Assembly: GCF_025685625.1 (NCBI RefSeq)
Contig: NZ_JAGSYI010000002.1
Coordinates: 930,001 to 994,000 of the forward strand
DNA from: Acidicapsa acidisoli
GTDB taxonomy: Bacteria; Acidobacteriota; Terriglobia; Terriglobales; Acidobacteriaceae
DNA: 64,000 bases
Reading direction: 5' to 3'
Notes under the pieces: generated by a model
Database searches by the model: none
The model's input: only the letters and a program-made list of their open reading frames with translations
Told to the model about the DNA's origin: nothing
Program-made: the position numbers and the translations under genes
In this document: one piece after another, positions 51,957-61,684 of the stretch
Layout of the letters: the number at the start of each line of letters is the position of its first letter
Numbering within the stretch: position 1 is the first letter of the stretch

Positions 51957-52673
51957 TTAGCTCGTCGGACGTTCTGCCTTGGAAGTCTGCAGGGACTGAG
52001 CGGCGACGGCATCGACGCTGCCTTTGTGGCGCACATCCGCGCCTTTGACCCAGAAAATAACGTCTTCAGCAATGTTTGTAGCGTGATCCGCCACGCGCTC
52101 GAGACTGCGGCAGACCATCAGCGCATTCAGGGCCTGCGGCGCGAGATGGCCTTCCGTGGCCATGACGTGCGTGAGCGTCACGTGAGCAGCACGATTCATT
52201 CCGTCGACGGCATCGTCCATGCTGAGCACCGACTGCGCCATCTCTGCATCCGCTTCAATAAAGGATTGCAGCGATTTCCGGACCATGTTCGCGGCGAGAG
52301 AGGCCATGCGCGGAATGTCCACGGGCAGGTCGGCGACAGCCATCGATTCCATCGTGCGCACACGGTCGCTGATGCTCTTGGCCGCGTCGCCCACGCGCTC
52401 CAGATCGGCGTTGATCTTGATGACCGCGAGAATGAAGCGGAGGTCGATGGCCATGGGTTGCTCCATCGCCAGCAGGTCGAGCGCGGCCTGATCGATCTCG
52501 CGCTCCAGGCGATTGATCGCCATCTCGCTGCGGCTGACCAGGTCACATATGGACAGGTCGCGGACTCGATACGACTCCGTAGCCCGCTGAATCGCCTGCT
52601 CGGCAAGGCCGGCCATGATCAGAAGCTTTTCTTTCAATTCGTCGAGACTGCGTTGAAACCGGATTCGTGTCAT
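51957..52673 (-). CDS. phoU: Phosphate-system regulator PhoU
   Basis: A 238-residue all-helical protein with two PhoU repeats, each with the metal-binding pattern of Glu/Asp residues ([15 protein letters not shown] near 90-104, and [18 protein letters not shown] near 187-204). PhoU dampens Pst transport and keeps PhoR in its off state when phosphate is plentiful. Its start overlaps the end of pstB by four bases (52670-52673), as the last gene of the pst operon. A Lys/Ala/Ser-rich C-terminal extension is longer than in Escherichia coli. Confidence 0.97.
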   Translation of the reverse strand: MTRIRFQRSLDELKEKLLIMAGLAEQAIQRATESYRVRDLSICDLVSRSEMAINRLEREIDQAALDLLAMEQPMAIDLRFILAVIKINADLERVGDAAKSISDRVRTMESMAVADLPVDIPRMASLAANMVRKSLQSFIEADAEMAQSVLSMDDAVDGMNRAAHVTLTHVMATEGHLAPQALNALMVCRSLERVADHATNIAEDVIFWVKGADVRHKGSVDAVAAQSLQTSKAERPTS

Positions 52674-53428
52674 CCAAACCTGCCTGTAATGTAGTCTTCG
52701 GTCCGCTTGTCGCTGGGGTTTGTGAATATCTTGTGCGTCGAATCGAACTCGACCATGCGACCGTTGAGAAAGAAGCCGGTTTTTTCAGCCACTCGCGCAG
52801 CCTGCTGCATGTTGTGCGTGACTATCACAATAGTGTATTGCGTCTTGAGCTGAAAGATCAGGTCCTCAATCTTAGACGTGGAAACAGGATCAAGCGCCGA
52901 CGCAGGCTCGTCCATCAGCAAGACCTCCGGATCGACGGCAAGCGCACGCGCAATGCACATGCGCTGCTGTTGACCGCCGGAGAGGCTGGCGCCGGATTTC
53001 TTCTTGAGATCGTCCTTCACTTCGTCCCACAGCGCGGCGTGTTTCAGCGATCGCTCGACAATCTCATCCAAAGCGCGGCGGTTGCTGAAGCCGTTGAGCT
53101 TCAGGCCGGATGCGACATTGTCATAGATCGACATAGTTGGAAAGGGGTTCGGTCGCTGAAAGACCATGCCGACGCGGCGGCGAACTTCAACCGGCGAGGC
53201 ATCGGCATAAATGTCGGTTGCGCCGATGCGAACCGATCCCGTCACCTTTGCGATCGGGTTGGTTTCGTGCATTCGATTGAGGCAGCGAACAAAGGTAGAC
53301 TTGCCGCAGCCCGAAGGGCCGATCAGAGCCGTGGCGTGATTTGCCGGAATCGGCAGATTGATGTCTTGCAGCGTGTGGTTTGCTCCGTACCACGCGTTCA
53401 GGTTGGTGACCTCGATCCCTACACCCAC
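52670..53428 (-). CDS. pstB: Phosphate ABC transporter ATPase PstB
   Basis: The 252-residue ATPase has Walker [10 protein letters not shown] (about 37-45), Q-loop QRPNPFP, signature [16 protein letters not shown] and Walker [13 protein letters not shown] with H-loop VTHNMQQA. It drives phosphate import through PstA/PstC. The start overlaps the pstA stop by one base and the stop overlaps phoU by four, so the three genes are translationally coupled. Confidence 0.98.
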   Translation of the reverse strand: MGVGIEVTNLNAWYGANHTLQDINLPIPANHATALIGPSGCGKSTFVRCLNRMHETNPIAKVTGSVRIGATDIYADASPVEVRRRVGMVFQRPNPFPTMSIYDNVASGLKLNGFSNRRALDEIVERSLKHAALWDEVKDDLKKKSGASLSGGQQQRMCIARALAVDPEVLLMDEPASALDPVSTSKIEDLIFQLKTQYTIVIVTHNMQQAARVAEKTGFFLNGRMVEFDSTHKIFTNPSDKRTEDYITGRFG

Positions 53429-54321
53429 TAGCTCGCTCCCTTCAAAATGCCGCGGCTGGCGACGTAGCGCACCAGCGAAACGGCCAAAACGATCAACGCA
53501 ATGAGAACCAATGCACCCGCCCAGGCCAGACGGTGCTGATCGTCGTAGGGGGAGATGGCATAAATATAGATCTGCAGCGGAAGCGCCGCGATCGGCCGAT
53601 TGACATCGACGCTCCAGAACTGGTTGCCGAGAGCGGTGAACAAGAGCGGAGCAGTCTCACCGGCAACGCGCGCAAAGGCCAGCATGCAACCGGTGATCAC
53701 ACCTGGAGATGCGGTCTTGAGCGTAATCGAAAGCACCGAACGCCAGTTGGGAACACCGAGCCCCAGCGCCGCCTCGCGAATTGAGTTCGGCACCATCAGC
53801 AGCATCTCTTCGGTGGTTCGTGCGACTGTGGGCACCATCATGATGCCGAGGGCAACTCCGCCTGAGAATGCGGAAAAATGCTTTTGCTGGAAAACTATGA
53901 GTGAGTAGATGGCGATGCCCATCACAATCGACGGCACGCCATTGAGTACATCGGCGGTGAAGCGAATGGCATTCGCCATCCGCGTGCCCCGGCCAAACTC
54001 CGCCAGATAAATGCCGCCGCCGATGCCGATCGGAACACCCAGCAGGCTGGCGATTCCAAGCAGCACTCCAGAGCCGACGATGGCATTGGCCATGCCGCCG
54101 CCAACTTCACCCTCCGGCTTGGGGATCTCGGTGAAGAAAGCCAGATTGACCGAGCTTGCGCCTTTGTAAATGAGGTATCCGAAGATCGCAACGAGCGGCG
54201 TGACGACAAGCACGGTCGCCAGTATCGCGAGGCCCGTCGCCACGTGATCCGTTGCGGTGCGCATCGCGCTTCGCATCATACTTTGCCGGCTTTGCCCGGC
54301 TATCATTTTCCCTTCGGCCAT
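53428..54321 (-). CDS. pstA: Phosphate ABC transporter permease PstA
   Basis: A 297-residue inner-membrane subunit with six hydrophobic helices (the first about residues 30-55) and the EAA loop ([29 protein letters not shown], about 184-212) that contacts PstB. It forms the translocation channel with PstC. The N-terminus has a short charged extension before the first helix. It sits 16 bases after pstC. Confidence 0.96.
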   Translation of the reverse strand: MAEGKMIAGQSRQSMMRSAMRTATDHVATGLAILATVLVVTPLVAIFGYLIYKGASSVNLAFFTEIPKPEGEVGGGMANAIVGSGVLLGIASLLGVPIGIGGGIYLAEFGRGTRMANAIRFTADVLNGVPSIVMGIAIYSLIVFQQKHFSAFSGGVALGIMMVPTVARTTEEMLLMVPNSIREAALGLGVPNWRSVLSITLKTASPGVITGCMLAFARVAGETAPLLFTALGNQFWSVDVNRPIAALPLQIYIYAISPYDDQHRLAWAGALVLIALIVLAVSLVRYVASRGILKGAS

Positions 54322-54337
54322 CGTTTCTTCCTCAAAC

Positions 54338-55504
54338 TCAGTTCGCCCGCACCGGTGTGCCGCGGGTTACGGCCCAAACCAGAAGACGAGCCAGGCCGTT
54401 CACAAGGATGGTGACCAGAAACAACGCCAGGCCAATCTCAATCAGTGCGCTGCGATGCATATCGCTGGTGGCTTCGCTGAACTCATTCGCGATGACGGAG
54501 GCCATCGAGTGCCCTGTCGACAGCAGCGACTTGTGAATCTCCGCAGAGTTGCCGATCACCATCGCAACGGCCATGGTTTCACCCAGCGCCCGGCCCAATC
54601 CGAGGATGATCGATCCCACGATGCCGATGCGGGCATTGCGCAGAACGCCGACGCGAATCATCTCCCACCGCGTGGCGCCGAGCGCCAGCACGGCTTCGCG
54701 CTGCGAGTGCGGAACAGAGGACATGACCTCCCGGGTGAGGGACGCGATGATGGGCAGGATCATGATGGCGAGGATCACACCGGCAGCGAGCAGCCCCAGG
54801 CCCAGGTTGACGCCTCCGAATAGGCCGTCATCGCCAACAAGTCCCGTCCATCCGAAAAGCCTCACCATCCACGGAGCGCTGAAAATTCCGATAAAAATTG
54901 GATTGACCTGCTCCCGTAACAGCGGAACCAGCACAAACATGGCCCACAAGCCGTAGACGACGCTCGGAATCGCGGCCAACAGTTCCGTGAGAAACGACAG
55001 CGGCCCGCGCAGGAAACCGGGGCACATTTCGGTGAGGAAAACTGCTACGCCAATCGCCAGCGGAACCGCAATCAGCAGCGCAAGCAGCGACGAGATCAGC
55101 GTGCCGTAAAGAAACGGGAGGGCGTAAAATGTGCCGTTGACCGGATCCCAGAAAAGGGGCAGGTGGGTATCCGGATCGACATTGAATTTATAGAAGAACG
55201 GTAGACCGAACTTGTGCCAGCTGAGCTGCGACTGCATGATCAGTTCGGTGGCGATCAAGACGACAATCGCAAAGATGCTTGCCGCGCAGGCGAGCATGAG
55301 GCCGCTGAATGTCCGGTCCGCCATCGCCGAATTGCCGCGAGAGAGCAGGAAACGCCGGACCTCGGAAACCGGAGAAGCAGACGGCCCCGAATTAGACGAC
55401 GCGGCGATCCCATTCGTTCCGGAAGGTTCCGAAGAGACCCCAGAAAAAGATTGAGAGGTGGTTTCCGGTTTTCGTACGCGAATCTCAGACAATGGGACAG
55501 TCAC
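54338..55504 (-). CDS. pstC: Phosphate ABC transporter permease PstC
   Basis: The 388-residue permease has about six hydrophobic helices from about residue 65 and the EAA loop (EAVLALGATRWEMIRVGVLRNARIGIVG, about 272-299). It has an extra periplasmic loop after the first helix (FNVDPDTHLPLFWDP), as in this subgroup. The first 60 residues are a low-complexity Ser/Thr/Pro-rich extension; an internal ATG at 55324 (MADRTFSG) is a possible alternative start. A hairpin lies between pstS and pstC upstream. Confidence 0.95.
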   Translation of the reverse strand: MTVPLSEIRVRKPETTSQSFSGVSSEPSGTNGIAASSNSGPSASPVSEVRRFLLSRGNSAMADRTFSGLMLACAASIFAIVVLIATELIMQSQLSWHKFGLPFFYKFNVDPDTHLPLFWDPVNGTFYALPFLYGTLISSLLALLIAVPLAIGVAVFLTEMCPGFLRGPLSFLTELLAAIPSVVYGLWAMFVLVPLLREQVNPIFIGIFSAPWMVRLFGWTGLVGDDGLFGGVNLGLGLLAAGVILAIMILPIIASLTREVMSSVPHSQREAVLALGATRWEMIRVGVLRNARIGIVGSIILGLGRALGETMAVAMVIGNSAEIHKSLLSTGHSMASVIANEFSEATSDMHRSALIEIGLALFLVTILVNGLARLLVWAVTRGTPVRAN

Positions 55505-55618
55505 CTGTATGAGGCTAACGGCGCAATATGAATAGGGTGTGAATGCACCGCGAAATCAAGCGCATAGCAGCTTGTTTCCAGTAACCATCCGGTAATCAGT
55601 GCTTGCACAGAATCAAAC

Positions 55619-55642
55619 GGCCCGGAAATTAGATTCCGGGCC
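55619..55642 (-). terminator. Hairpin between pstS and pstC (partial terminator)
   Basis: GGCCCGGAA (55619-55627) pairs with TTCCGGGCC (55634-55642) with a six-base loop, 24 bases after the pstS stop. It is followed on the minus strand by GTTTGATT. Such structures let more pstS than pstC be made. Confidence 0.55.
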
Positions 55643-55665
55643 CGGTTGCATAGTTGCAGGGAAGT

Positions 55666-56709
55666 TCAATGCAGGTTATCGACGGTAGCGTGTTCCTTGT
55701 CGACAAGCGACTTGGGCAATGGAGCATAGTAGAGCGCCGAGACTTCATTCTCGCCGCTGGTAAGCATCCAGTTCAGGAAGTCCTTGAGCACCTTGCCTTT
55801 ATTCGCATCTGCCGACTTCACCGGAACGAGAAGCCACGTAAAGCTGGAGATCGGGTAGGCGTTGGCGCCAGGCGCGTTGGTGATGGAGACCCGGTAGTCG
55901 GCAGGCATTTGTTTTACGCTGGCCGCAGCCTCGGTAACACCGGCAATCGACGCCTTTACCCAGTTTCCAGCCGCATTCTTTATTTCGCCAAAGGAGATGT
56001 GGTTCTGCATCGCATAGATCAGTTCCACATAGCCAATGGATCCGGGAAGTTGCCGCACAAGACCCGCAACGCCTTCATTTCCCTTGCCGCCGATTCCCTT
56101 GGGCCAGTTGAGCGCCGAGCCCCGATTGGGACCATTCGCCCAGTCCTGGCTCACTTTGGTCAGGTAGTCGGAAAAGATAAAGGTCGTGCCGCTGCCTTCG
56201 GAACGATGGATGACATTGATCGTCTCGTTGGGCAGCTTTACGCCTGGGTTGTCTTTGGCGATGCGCCCGTCGTTCCAATTGGAGATCTTGCCGAGAAAGA
56301 TGTCGGCCAAAACATCCGGCGAGAACTTCAGATCATTCACTCCGGTCACATTGAAAATCGGTACGACCGCGCCGAGAACGCTGGGAATATGGATCAGTTT
56401 GATCTTCGACCCCGCAAGCTGATCGTCGTTCATGGGGACGTCGCTGGCTCCGAAGTCAACCAAACCGCCCGTCACCTGCTTGATTCCGCCGCCGGAACCG
56501 ATGGACTGATAGTTGATCTCAACGCCCGGATGCGCGGCGCTGTACTCGCTGAACCATTTGGAATAAATTGGATACGGAAACGTCGCTCCGGCGCCGGTCA
56601 ACTTCTGGGCCTGCGCCACTCCGCCGGCCACCAGCAGCAACAACCCCCCGGTCACCGCTGCAACTTTGATGGAATTCATCGTTGAATTCACGAACGAAAC
56701 TTTCTTCAC
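55666..56709 (-). CDS. pstS: Periplasmic phosphate-binding protein PstS
   Basis: A 347-residue secreted binding protein with a signal segment (VAAVTGGLLLLVAGGVAQAQ, about 17-36) and the family start LTGAGATFPYPIYSKWFSEY; phosphate-binding loops include the SIGSGGG turn (about 68-74) and HRSEGSGTTFIFSDYL (about 165-180). It delivers phosphate to PstCAB. Start is GTG 56709, overlapping the phoR stop by four bases (GTGA), with GGGGAG upstream; an internal ATG at MNSIKVAA could also be used and gives a more typical signal peptide. Confidence 0.97.
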   Translation of the reverse strand: MKKVSFVNSTMNSIKVAAVTGGLLLLVAGGVAQAQKLTGAGATFPYPIYSKWFSEYSAAHPGVEINYQSIGSGGGIKQVTGGLVDFGASDVPMNDDQLAGSKIKLIHIPSVLGAVVPIFNVTGVNDLKFSPDVLADIFLGKISNWNDGRIAKDNPGVKLPNETINVIHRSEGSGTTFIFSDYLTKVSQDWANGPNRGSALNWPKGIGGKGNEGVAGLVRQLPGSIGYVELIYAMQNHISFGEIKNAAGNWVKASIAGVTEAAASVKQMPADYRVSITNAPGANAYPISSFTWLLVPVKSADANKGKVLKDFLNWMLTSGENEVSALYYAPLPKSLVDKEHATVDNLH

Positions 56710-58271
56710 GATTGGCTCCCCTTGGTTATGATGCGTGCCTTATTGTCCACTCCAAATGTTACGGACGATTGAACAAGGGCTGGCTGTCCCACACTTATTT
56801 CGGTTGCTAACGGACTGATTTCATGATCGGTCGACGACTGCGGCAAATTCTCCACGGCCAGCGAATGCACCGTCTCAGACCCTGGATGTTGAACCTCGCG
56901 CGCGACAACGGGAAGCGTGAAATGGAAGGCTGCGCCTGCGCCCAGTTCGCTTTCGCACCAGATGCGCCCGCCGTGGGCCTGCACAATGTGCTTCACGATG
57001 GCCAGACCCAGCCCGGTGCCGCCGGAATCGCGCGAGCGCGCCTTGTCGACCCGGTAGAAACGCTCAAAGATGCGGTTGAGATGCTCGAACGCGATACCCT
57101 GGCCGAAGTCCTGCACCACGAACTCAACCTGGTGGTCGAATGCCCGGGCGTAGACTCGGATACGCCCACCGGACTTCCCGTATTTCATAGCGTTCTCGAT
57201 CAGGTTGCCAAAAACCTGGGTCATGGCATCGGGATCGGCGAGAACCACAGCCACCGGAGCGCCGCCCGACTCAAGCTCGATGCCGGAGTCGACGACCATG
57301 CCAGCCAGGGACTCTATCGCGTCTTCCACGAGCGACGAAGCGCGGATCGGCTGCGGACTAAGCTTGTAGTCAGGGCTCTCGACACTGGCAAGCTCCAGAA
57401 GATCCTCGGTCAAGCGGTTCATTCGATTGGAGTTCTTCAGAATAATTGAGAGAAATTCGCGCGTCGTTTCGGCTCGCGGAGCCGGGTCCTCAAGCAGTGT
57501 CTCAAGGTAGCCGGAGATCGAAGTCAGAGGGGTGCGCAGTTCATGGCTGACGTTGGCGATGAAATCCCGGCGCGACCTCTCGGCCGCTTCGACACTCGTT
57601 ACGTCATGCAGCACCACTACTGCACCTCCGCCCGGCATGGGAGCGGCATTAATCTCGAAGATTCGCCCCGGAGCGAGGGACGTCGCCCGGCCATACCGCA
57701 CCTCACGCTCTCGCAGCGCAACTTCCGCGCAGGCCAACACATCCGGGTCCCGCACCGAATGGACGAGCGCCCGGCCCTCACGGATCTGCGTGCCAGCCAG
57801 CCGCTGCATCACGGCATTGGACCAGCTCACATTTCCCTCGCGAGTGATGGCTACGACACCTTCCTGCATCGAGTCGAGCAACGCAGCCAGTTCACGGCGG
57901 CGGCTCTCAAGCTCGGCAAAACTCTGCTCAAGGCGCTCAGCGGTTGTGTTGAGCGCCTCAGCCATAGTGGAGATTTCGTCGTTGTAGGGATCCGCCAGCC
58001 TGGCTTCGAGATCGCCCTCGGCAATACGATGGGCAAACTTGACCATCCGGCGGAGACGCTGCGAGATGCTCAGCGAAAACCACGCCGCCAGCGGGAAGGC
58101 CACGAGGATAGCAGCCACCCCGGAAAGCAAAGCCTCTCGGCCCAGCACGGGCAGTGTGCTGACGGCCGACGTCTCCACGATCTGATGGAAGATGGCTCCC
58201 ATCACGACCGCATGGAAGACCAACAGAAGGGAGAATGCCCCGAGGAGTTTGTAAAAAACCTTGCGCGTCAC
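56706..58271 (-). CDS. phoR: Phosphate-regulon sensor histidine kinase PhoR
   Basis: The 521-residue membrane kinase has two hydrophobic helices (about 10-30 and 45-68), a HAMP domain (about 65-120), a PAS domain (about 125-235), the HisKA dimerisation domain with the phospho-acceptor in VSHELRTPLTSISG, and an ATP-binding domain with NLIENAMKYGKSGG, FGQGIAFEHL and DSGGTGLGLAIVKHIV. It senses the Pst/PhoU state and phosphorylates PhoB. The last about 65 residues after FHFTLP are an unusual Ser/Val/Glu-rich tail not part of the kinase domain. It lies 78 bases downstream of phoB. Confidence 0.94.
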   Translation of the reverse strand: MTRKVFYKLLGAFSLLLVFHAVVMGAIFHQIVETSAVSTLPVLGREALLSGVAAILVAFPLAAWFSLSISQRLRRMVKFAHRIAEGDLEARLADPYNDEISTMAEALNTTAERLEQSFAELESRRRELAALLDSMQEGVVAITREGNVSWSNAVMQRLAGTQIREGRALVHSVRDPDVLACAEVALREREVRYGRATSLAPGRIFEINAAPMPGGGAVVVLHDVTSVEAAERSRRDFIANVSHELRTPLTSISGYLETLLEDPAPRAETTREFLSIILKNSNRMNRLTEDLLELASVESPDYKLSPQPIRASSLVEDAIESLAGMVVDSGIELESGGAPVAVVLADPDAMTQVFGNLIENAMKYGKSGGRIRVYARAFDHQVEFVVQDFGQGIAFEHLNRIFERFYRVDKARSRDSGGTGLGLAIVKHIVQAHGGRIWCESELGAGAAFHFTLPVVAREVQHPGSETVHSLAVENLPQSSTDHEISPLATEISVGQPALVQSSVTFGVDNKARIITKGSQS

Positions 58272-58349
58272 AGGAGCAGCCTGCCTTGGCCTGTCTTAGC
58301 TTGACCGGCTACGGAAGAACATGTCCATCGCCGTCCGTCGTCAGGGACG

Positions 58350-59048
58350 TTACTCGCCCTTGGGAATCTCGAATCGGTATCCGGCTCCGCGAACGGTCTT
58401 GAGGTAGCGCGGATTCTCTGCATCCACTTCGATCTTCTCACGAATGCGCCGGACATAGACATCGACAGACCGAGGCGTGACGAAACGCGCATCGCCCCAG
58501 ACCGCATCCAGCAGATGATCGCGGCTGAAAACCCGGCCGGGATGCCGCGCCAGATAGTCCAGAAGACGGAACTCGGTCGCCGTGGTCGTGGTCAGCTCGC
58601 CGCGCACCTTCAATTGCATGGCGTTGGCGTCGATGATCACTTCTTCGAAGCTGATTACCGTCGGCGAAGTTGGCCGCTCGAAGCGACGCAAAACCGCCTT
58701 GACCCGCGCTACCAGTTCGCGCGTGGCGAATGGCTTGGTGATGTAGTCGTCCGCGCCAAGCTCCAGGCCGAGTACGCGGTCGTTTTCGCCGGCGCGCGCG
58801 GTGAGGAAGATGATGGGAATGGTCGAAAGCGCGGGGTGATTGCGCAATCTGCGGCATACATCCAGGCCATCGCCGCCGGGAACCATGATGTCCAGCAGAA
58901 ACAGCGCAGGGGCCTGACGCTCGGCGTCGGGAATGAGGTTGGCAGGGGTGTGGAAGACGCGGGGAGAAAAACCCGCCGCCTCCAGATGATGCTGAACGAG
59001 ACGGGAGATATCCGTGTCGTCCTCAAGCACAAAAACTATCTGGCTCAA
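58350..59048 (-). CDS. phoB: Phosphate-regulon response regulator PhoB
   Basis: The 232-residue OmpR/PhoB-type regulator has a receiver domain with acidic Asp10/Asp11, phospho-acceptor Asp53 (LLDIMVPG) and conserved Lys in DYITKPFA, and a C-terminal winged helix (about 130-228) with LLDYLARHPGRVFSRDHLLDAVWG and SVDVYVRRIREKIE. When phosphorylated it activates pst/pho genes. It heads the operon phoB-phoR-pstSCAB-phoU. No convincing Pho box was seen in the 178 bases upstream. Confidence 0.94.
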   Translation of the reverse strand: MSQIVFVLEDDTDISRLVQHHLEAAGFSPRVFHTPANLIPDAERQAPALFLLDIMVPGGDGLDVCRRLRNHPALSTIPIIFLTARAGENDRVLGLELGADDYITKPFATRELVARVKAVLRRFERPTSPTVISFEEVIIDANAMQLKVRGELTTTTATEFRLLDYLARHPGRVFSRDHLLDAVWGDARFVTPRSVDVYVRRIREKIEVDAENPRYLKTVRGAGYRFEIPKGE

Positions 59049-59226
59049 CAGCTCTATCCTCGCTTGTCAGTCCGGCTTTGTCTTCCTGAGCGAAACAAAG
59101 GGTTTGCGGCCAGACTGAGTCATTCTTAGAGTAGACTGCCGGGGCAAAGAGATTGCAAACGTTTGATGAATTTGCGAGATTCAACTTGAATCGGGGCGCG
59201 GATGCTGTTTTCTCAGTTCGCGGAGT

Positions 59227-60036
59227 TCAGAACCAGTAGTTTGGCGCGATCACCCGCAATGCTGCGCGAATGGCCCGGGTAAGAGCTGTCTTCGGCGAGC
59301 GATAGCTTCTGGATTTGAATCCTGAGTAGCCTACTGGCTCGATGTTGATGGGAAAGCGCAGATAGATTCCCGGCTGGCCCTTGAATGGAATGATTTTGCG
59401 ATAGATCAGATGCTCCAACAGGCGGACGTCGGTGGAATTCATCTCTCTCTTTGAGTCCCGCAGCACATGGTCGTAGAAATCATGCGAGCAGACGAAAAGC
59501 TGTGTGCTGGCGTCGAAGCCTCGGCGGGGGAAACCGAGTTTGCGGCACTCTGCCATTAGTTCAAACGGCTCGCCAATTTTGTCGAGAGCCTTTCCGATCG
59601 CTGGGAAGGTCAGGCGCCCCGTCACCTTAATTATGTGCGTGGTTTGCTGCCGAAGCTGGCTTTGGGCGAGTCCCTCATCGAGCATCTGCATCTCTGTATA
59701 GCCGTAGTTGGTGCCTTCGGGGATTCGGTTTCCGGGCACAGAGAGAATTTCGACTGCCTTGCCGTGCGGATTTTCGTCCGCTGCGATGGCTCGCAACTCG
59801 GCCAAATCGGCGCCGGAGTTCTCCAGCAGGAGAATGCGCTCCGCTGCCGGATGGTCGTAGTTTAGCCAGTAGCGCAGCGCCTGTTTGTAGTCTTCCAGCC
59901 TGAGTTGTGGATCGGCACGGCGAACTCCAGCGTTTGCTGCGGGGATGATTGTGGCCGTCATCACCAGCAGGTAGCGTGGCGTGCGAAGGTCGGGCTGATT
60001 CGATTTCGCGCTTTGCCGGTCTTCGCCCGATGCCAT
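59227..60036 (-). CDS. Glycosyltransferase-like protein, unassigned family
   Basis: The 269-residue cytoplasmic protein opens with a polar stretch then YLLVMTATIIPA, a beta strand that fits a nucleotide-sugar fold, followed by RILLLENSGADLAELRAIA and EGTNYGYTEMQML, and a middle HIIKVTGRLTFPAI. The KVTGR stretch and later FDASTQLFVCSHDFYDHVL resemble motifs in putative LPS or capsule glycosyltransferases, but no family can be fixed. It ends with a basic, amphipathic C-terminus (RAIRAALRVIAPNYWF) that may bind membrane. No other polysaccharide gene is adjacent. Role is inferred only. Confidence 0.5.
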   Translation of the reverse strand: MASGEDRQSAKSNQPDLRTPRYLLVMTATIIPAANAGVRRADPQLRLEDYKQALRYWLNYDHPAAERILLLENSGADLAELRAIAADENPHGKAVEILSVPGNRIPEGTNYGYTEMQMLDEGLAQSQLRQQTTHIIKVTGRLTFPAIGKALDKIGEPFELMAECRKLGFPRRGFDASTQLFVCSHDFYDHVLRDSKREMNSTDVRLLEHLIYRKIIPFKGQPGIYLRFPINIEPVGYSGFKSRSYRSPKTALTRAIRAALRVIAPNYWF

Positions 60037-60076
60037 ATTGGCAATTCTAATCAGGCTCGGGCGAGCCGATGGCGGC

Positions 60077-60820
60077 TCAGGCTCGTGCGATGAAGCGCAG
60101 ACGGACGTAGTCGCCTGTCCAGTTGCCTTGTTCGTCGCGCAAGACGGGTTCGAGCAGCGCGACCGTCTCGTCGATGACGGACTGACGCAGGTTTCCGGGG
60201 ACTGCTTCCAGAACTCCGCTGCGGAAGGTGGTCAGCCACGCGGACATGCCTGCCGGAAGCGGCGTTGGGCGCGGAATGAGCTGTATTTCTTCGACGGTAA
60301 AACCGTGCGATGCAAGACGCGCTGTGTAACCCTCGGGTGTGGGATAGTAGTTCACGCCATCTTCGAGGCCCGCGCAACCGTGGCGTTCCAACACGGCTAC
60401 CAAGGCGACGAGAATCGCCGCGACATTGCCGTGGCCGCCCATCTCGGCGACAAACCGGCCTCCTGGCTTCAAGGCACGCTTCACTCCGGCCAACATCGCG
60501 TCCTGGTCGCGAACCCAATGGAGTGCGGCGTTCGAAAAGACGGCGTCAAATTCGGAGCGGAAAGGCAGGGCCTCCGCGTTGCCGATGCGGGCGTCAATTC
60601 CCTTGCTCAATGCGCCTTCCACCATTGCGGGCGAAGCGTCTATGCCGACGACTTCCGCGCCGGATGCGGCGATCTTTGCGGTCAACTGGCCGTCGCCGCA
60701 GCCGAGATCGAGAATGCGCTCGCCGCGCTGCGGGGCCAGCCACTCCAGCACGCCAGCGCCGAGGCTGGGCACAAATGCTCCGACTTCTGCGTATACCGTA
60801 GGGTTCCAACTCTGAGCCAT
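60077..60820 (-). CDS. SAM-dependent methyltransferase (class I, Tam-like)
   Basis: From ATG 60820 (AAGGAGACAAG Shine-Dalgarno) the protein has 247 residues. SAM-binding motif I is ILDLGCGDGQL, motif II VVGIDASPAMV, and motif IV region DAVFSNAALHWVRDQ. The NAALHW stretch and general layout are like trans-aconitate 2-methyltransferase and related small-molecule enzymes. Frame extension to 60859 has no Shine-Dalgarno. The substrate is not determined. It is the last confident gene before an AT-rich, largely empty patch. Confidence 0.86.
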   Translation of the reverse strand: MAQSWNPTVYAEVGAFVPSLGAGVLEWLAPQRGERILDLGCGDGQLTAKIAASGAEVVGIDASPAMVEGALSKGIDARIGNAEALPFRSEFDAVFSNAALHWVRDQDAMLAGVKRALKPGGRFVAEMGGHGNVAAILVALVAVLERHGCAGLEDGVNYYPTPEGYTARLASHGFTVEEIQLIPRPTPLPAGMSAWLTTFRSGVLEAVPGNLRQSVIDETVALLEPVLRDEQGNWTGDYVRLRFIARA

Positions 60821-61684
60821 CTTGTCTCCTTGTGAGGATTCTCGGTCAGAGGTCCGCATAAGGCAAACTTATTCTATTTTGGTTGACGATAACTATATCT
60901 AATACTTACTCCGCCGCCCGATGGTTTCGTCGGAGCAGGAAGCGGGCAATTGCTGGAGTTGAAATGCGTCCTGACTGCCGAAAATGACGAAAATTAAGCT
61001 TCAGGGGGTGGGGGGTACTACTTTTGCGATATATCCCCAACCGAATGTATGACTTGCGAGATATTTTGAGTGCGATTTATGGCGGTTTTGCGCCACTTTT
61101 GTGCACTTACATAGATGCCGATCCATGGTGCTCAGCATAACTGGGAATGCTGTGGGATGTGCTAGAGACTTCGAACTCCACCCCCATTATGCGCCAATGA
61201 ACGGTATTTCCACGCAACGCGAGGGAGACGCAATCCGCTTACCAACTCTGACCAGTTTGCTTCTGCTTTAACCTAAGTGGCATCTAACCGCCTTACGTGG
61301 AAAGAGTTGACGGGAGGGAAGAAGGATCAGTCTTCTAAGGTTTTGAGGAAAGCGCTGCGGGGATGTACTTGTATCTTTTATTCCATGAAACGCACTCTTT
61401 CGGCTCTTGCACTAGGCGCTTCTGCATTTCGGCGCGGGAAACCCTTGAAAGCTTCTGGAGAGCATCAATAAAGGCTTCATTTTCTGCGCATAACGAAGAA
61501 GGTTCGGTCTTCGTTGCTGTAGCCTATCGCTTTCAGTACAATTGTGCGATCTTGGATAAGAACAACCGTTTGCTCAGGCGGTTTGAACCGATCAACTCGA
61601 TTTTCCATCGTCGCATAGACTTGGCGCTCACGACGTCAGGCCAATGCGTCCTACCCAAAGGGTATCACCACGGAGGCAGGAGCG
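60821..61684. other. 864-base AT-richer region without a convincing gene
   Basis: Between the methyltransferase and the 251-aa gene the sequence is visibly AT-richer than its flanks. It contains a GGGGGTGGGGGG run near 61004, an eight-base hairpin (AACGAAGA / TCTTCGTT, 61492-61515) and two short frames (61277-61471 and 61363-61704) that overlap each other and look non-coding. It may hold a long leader or RNA for the PIN module, a decayed gene, or an insertion scar. Nothing is identified with confidence. Confidence 0.45.

Noticed and set aside
59049-59226. Pho box upstream of phoB
   Set aside because: No pair of CTGTCAT-like heptamers with 11-base periodicity was found; Acidobacteriota PhoB sites may differ.
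61165-61195. TTCGAACTCCACCCCC resembling a tRNA T-arm and 3' end
   Set aside because: No acceptor, D or anticodon arm could be folded upstream; not a tRNA and not a reliable attachment site.
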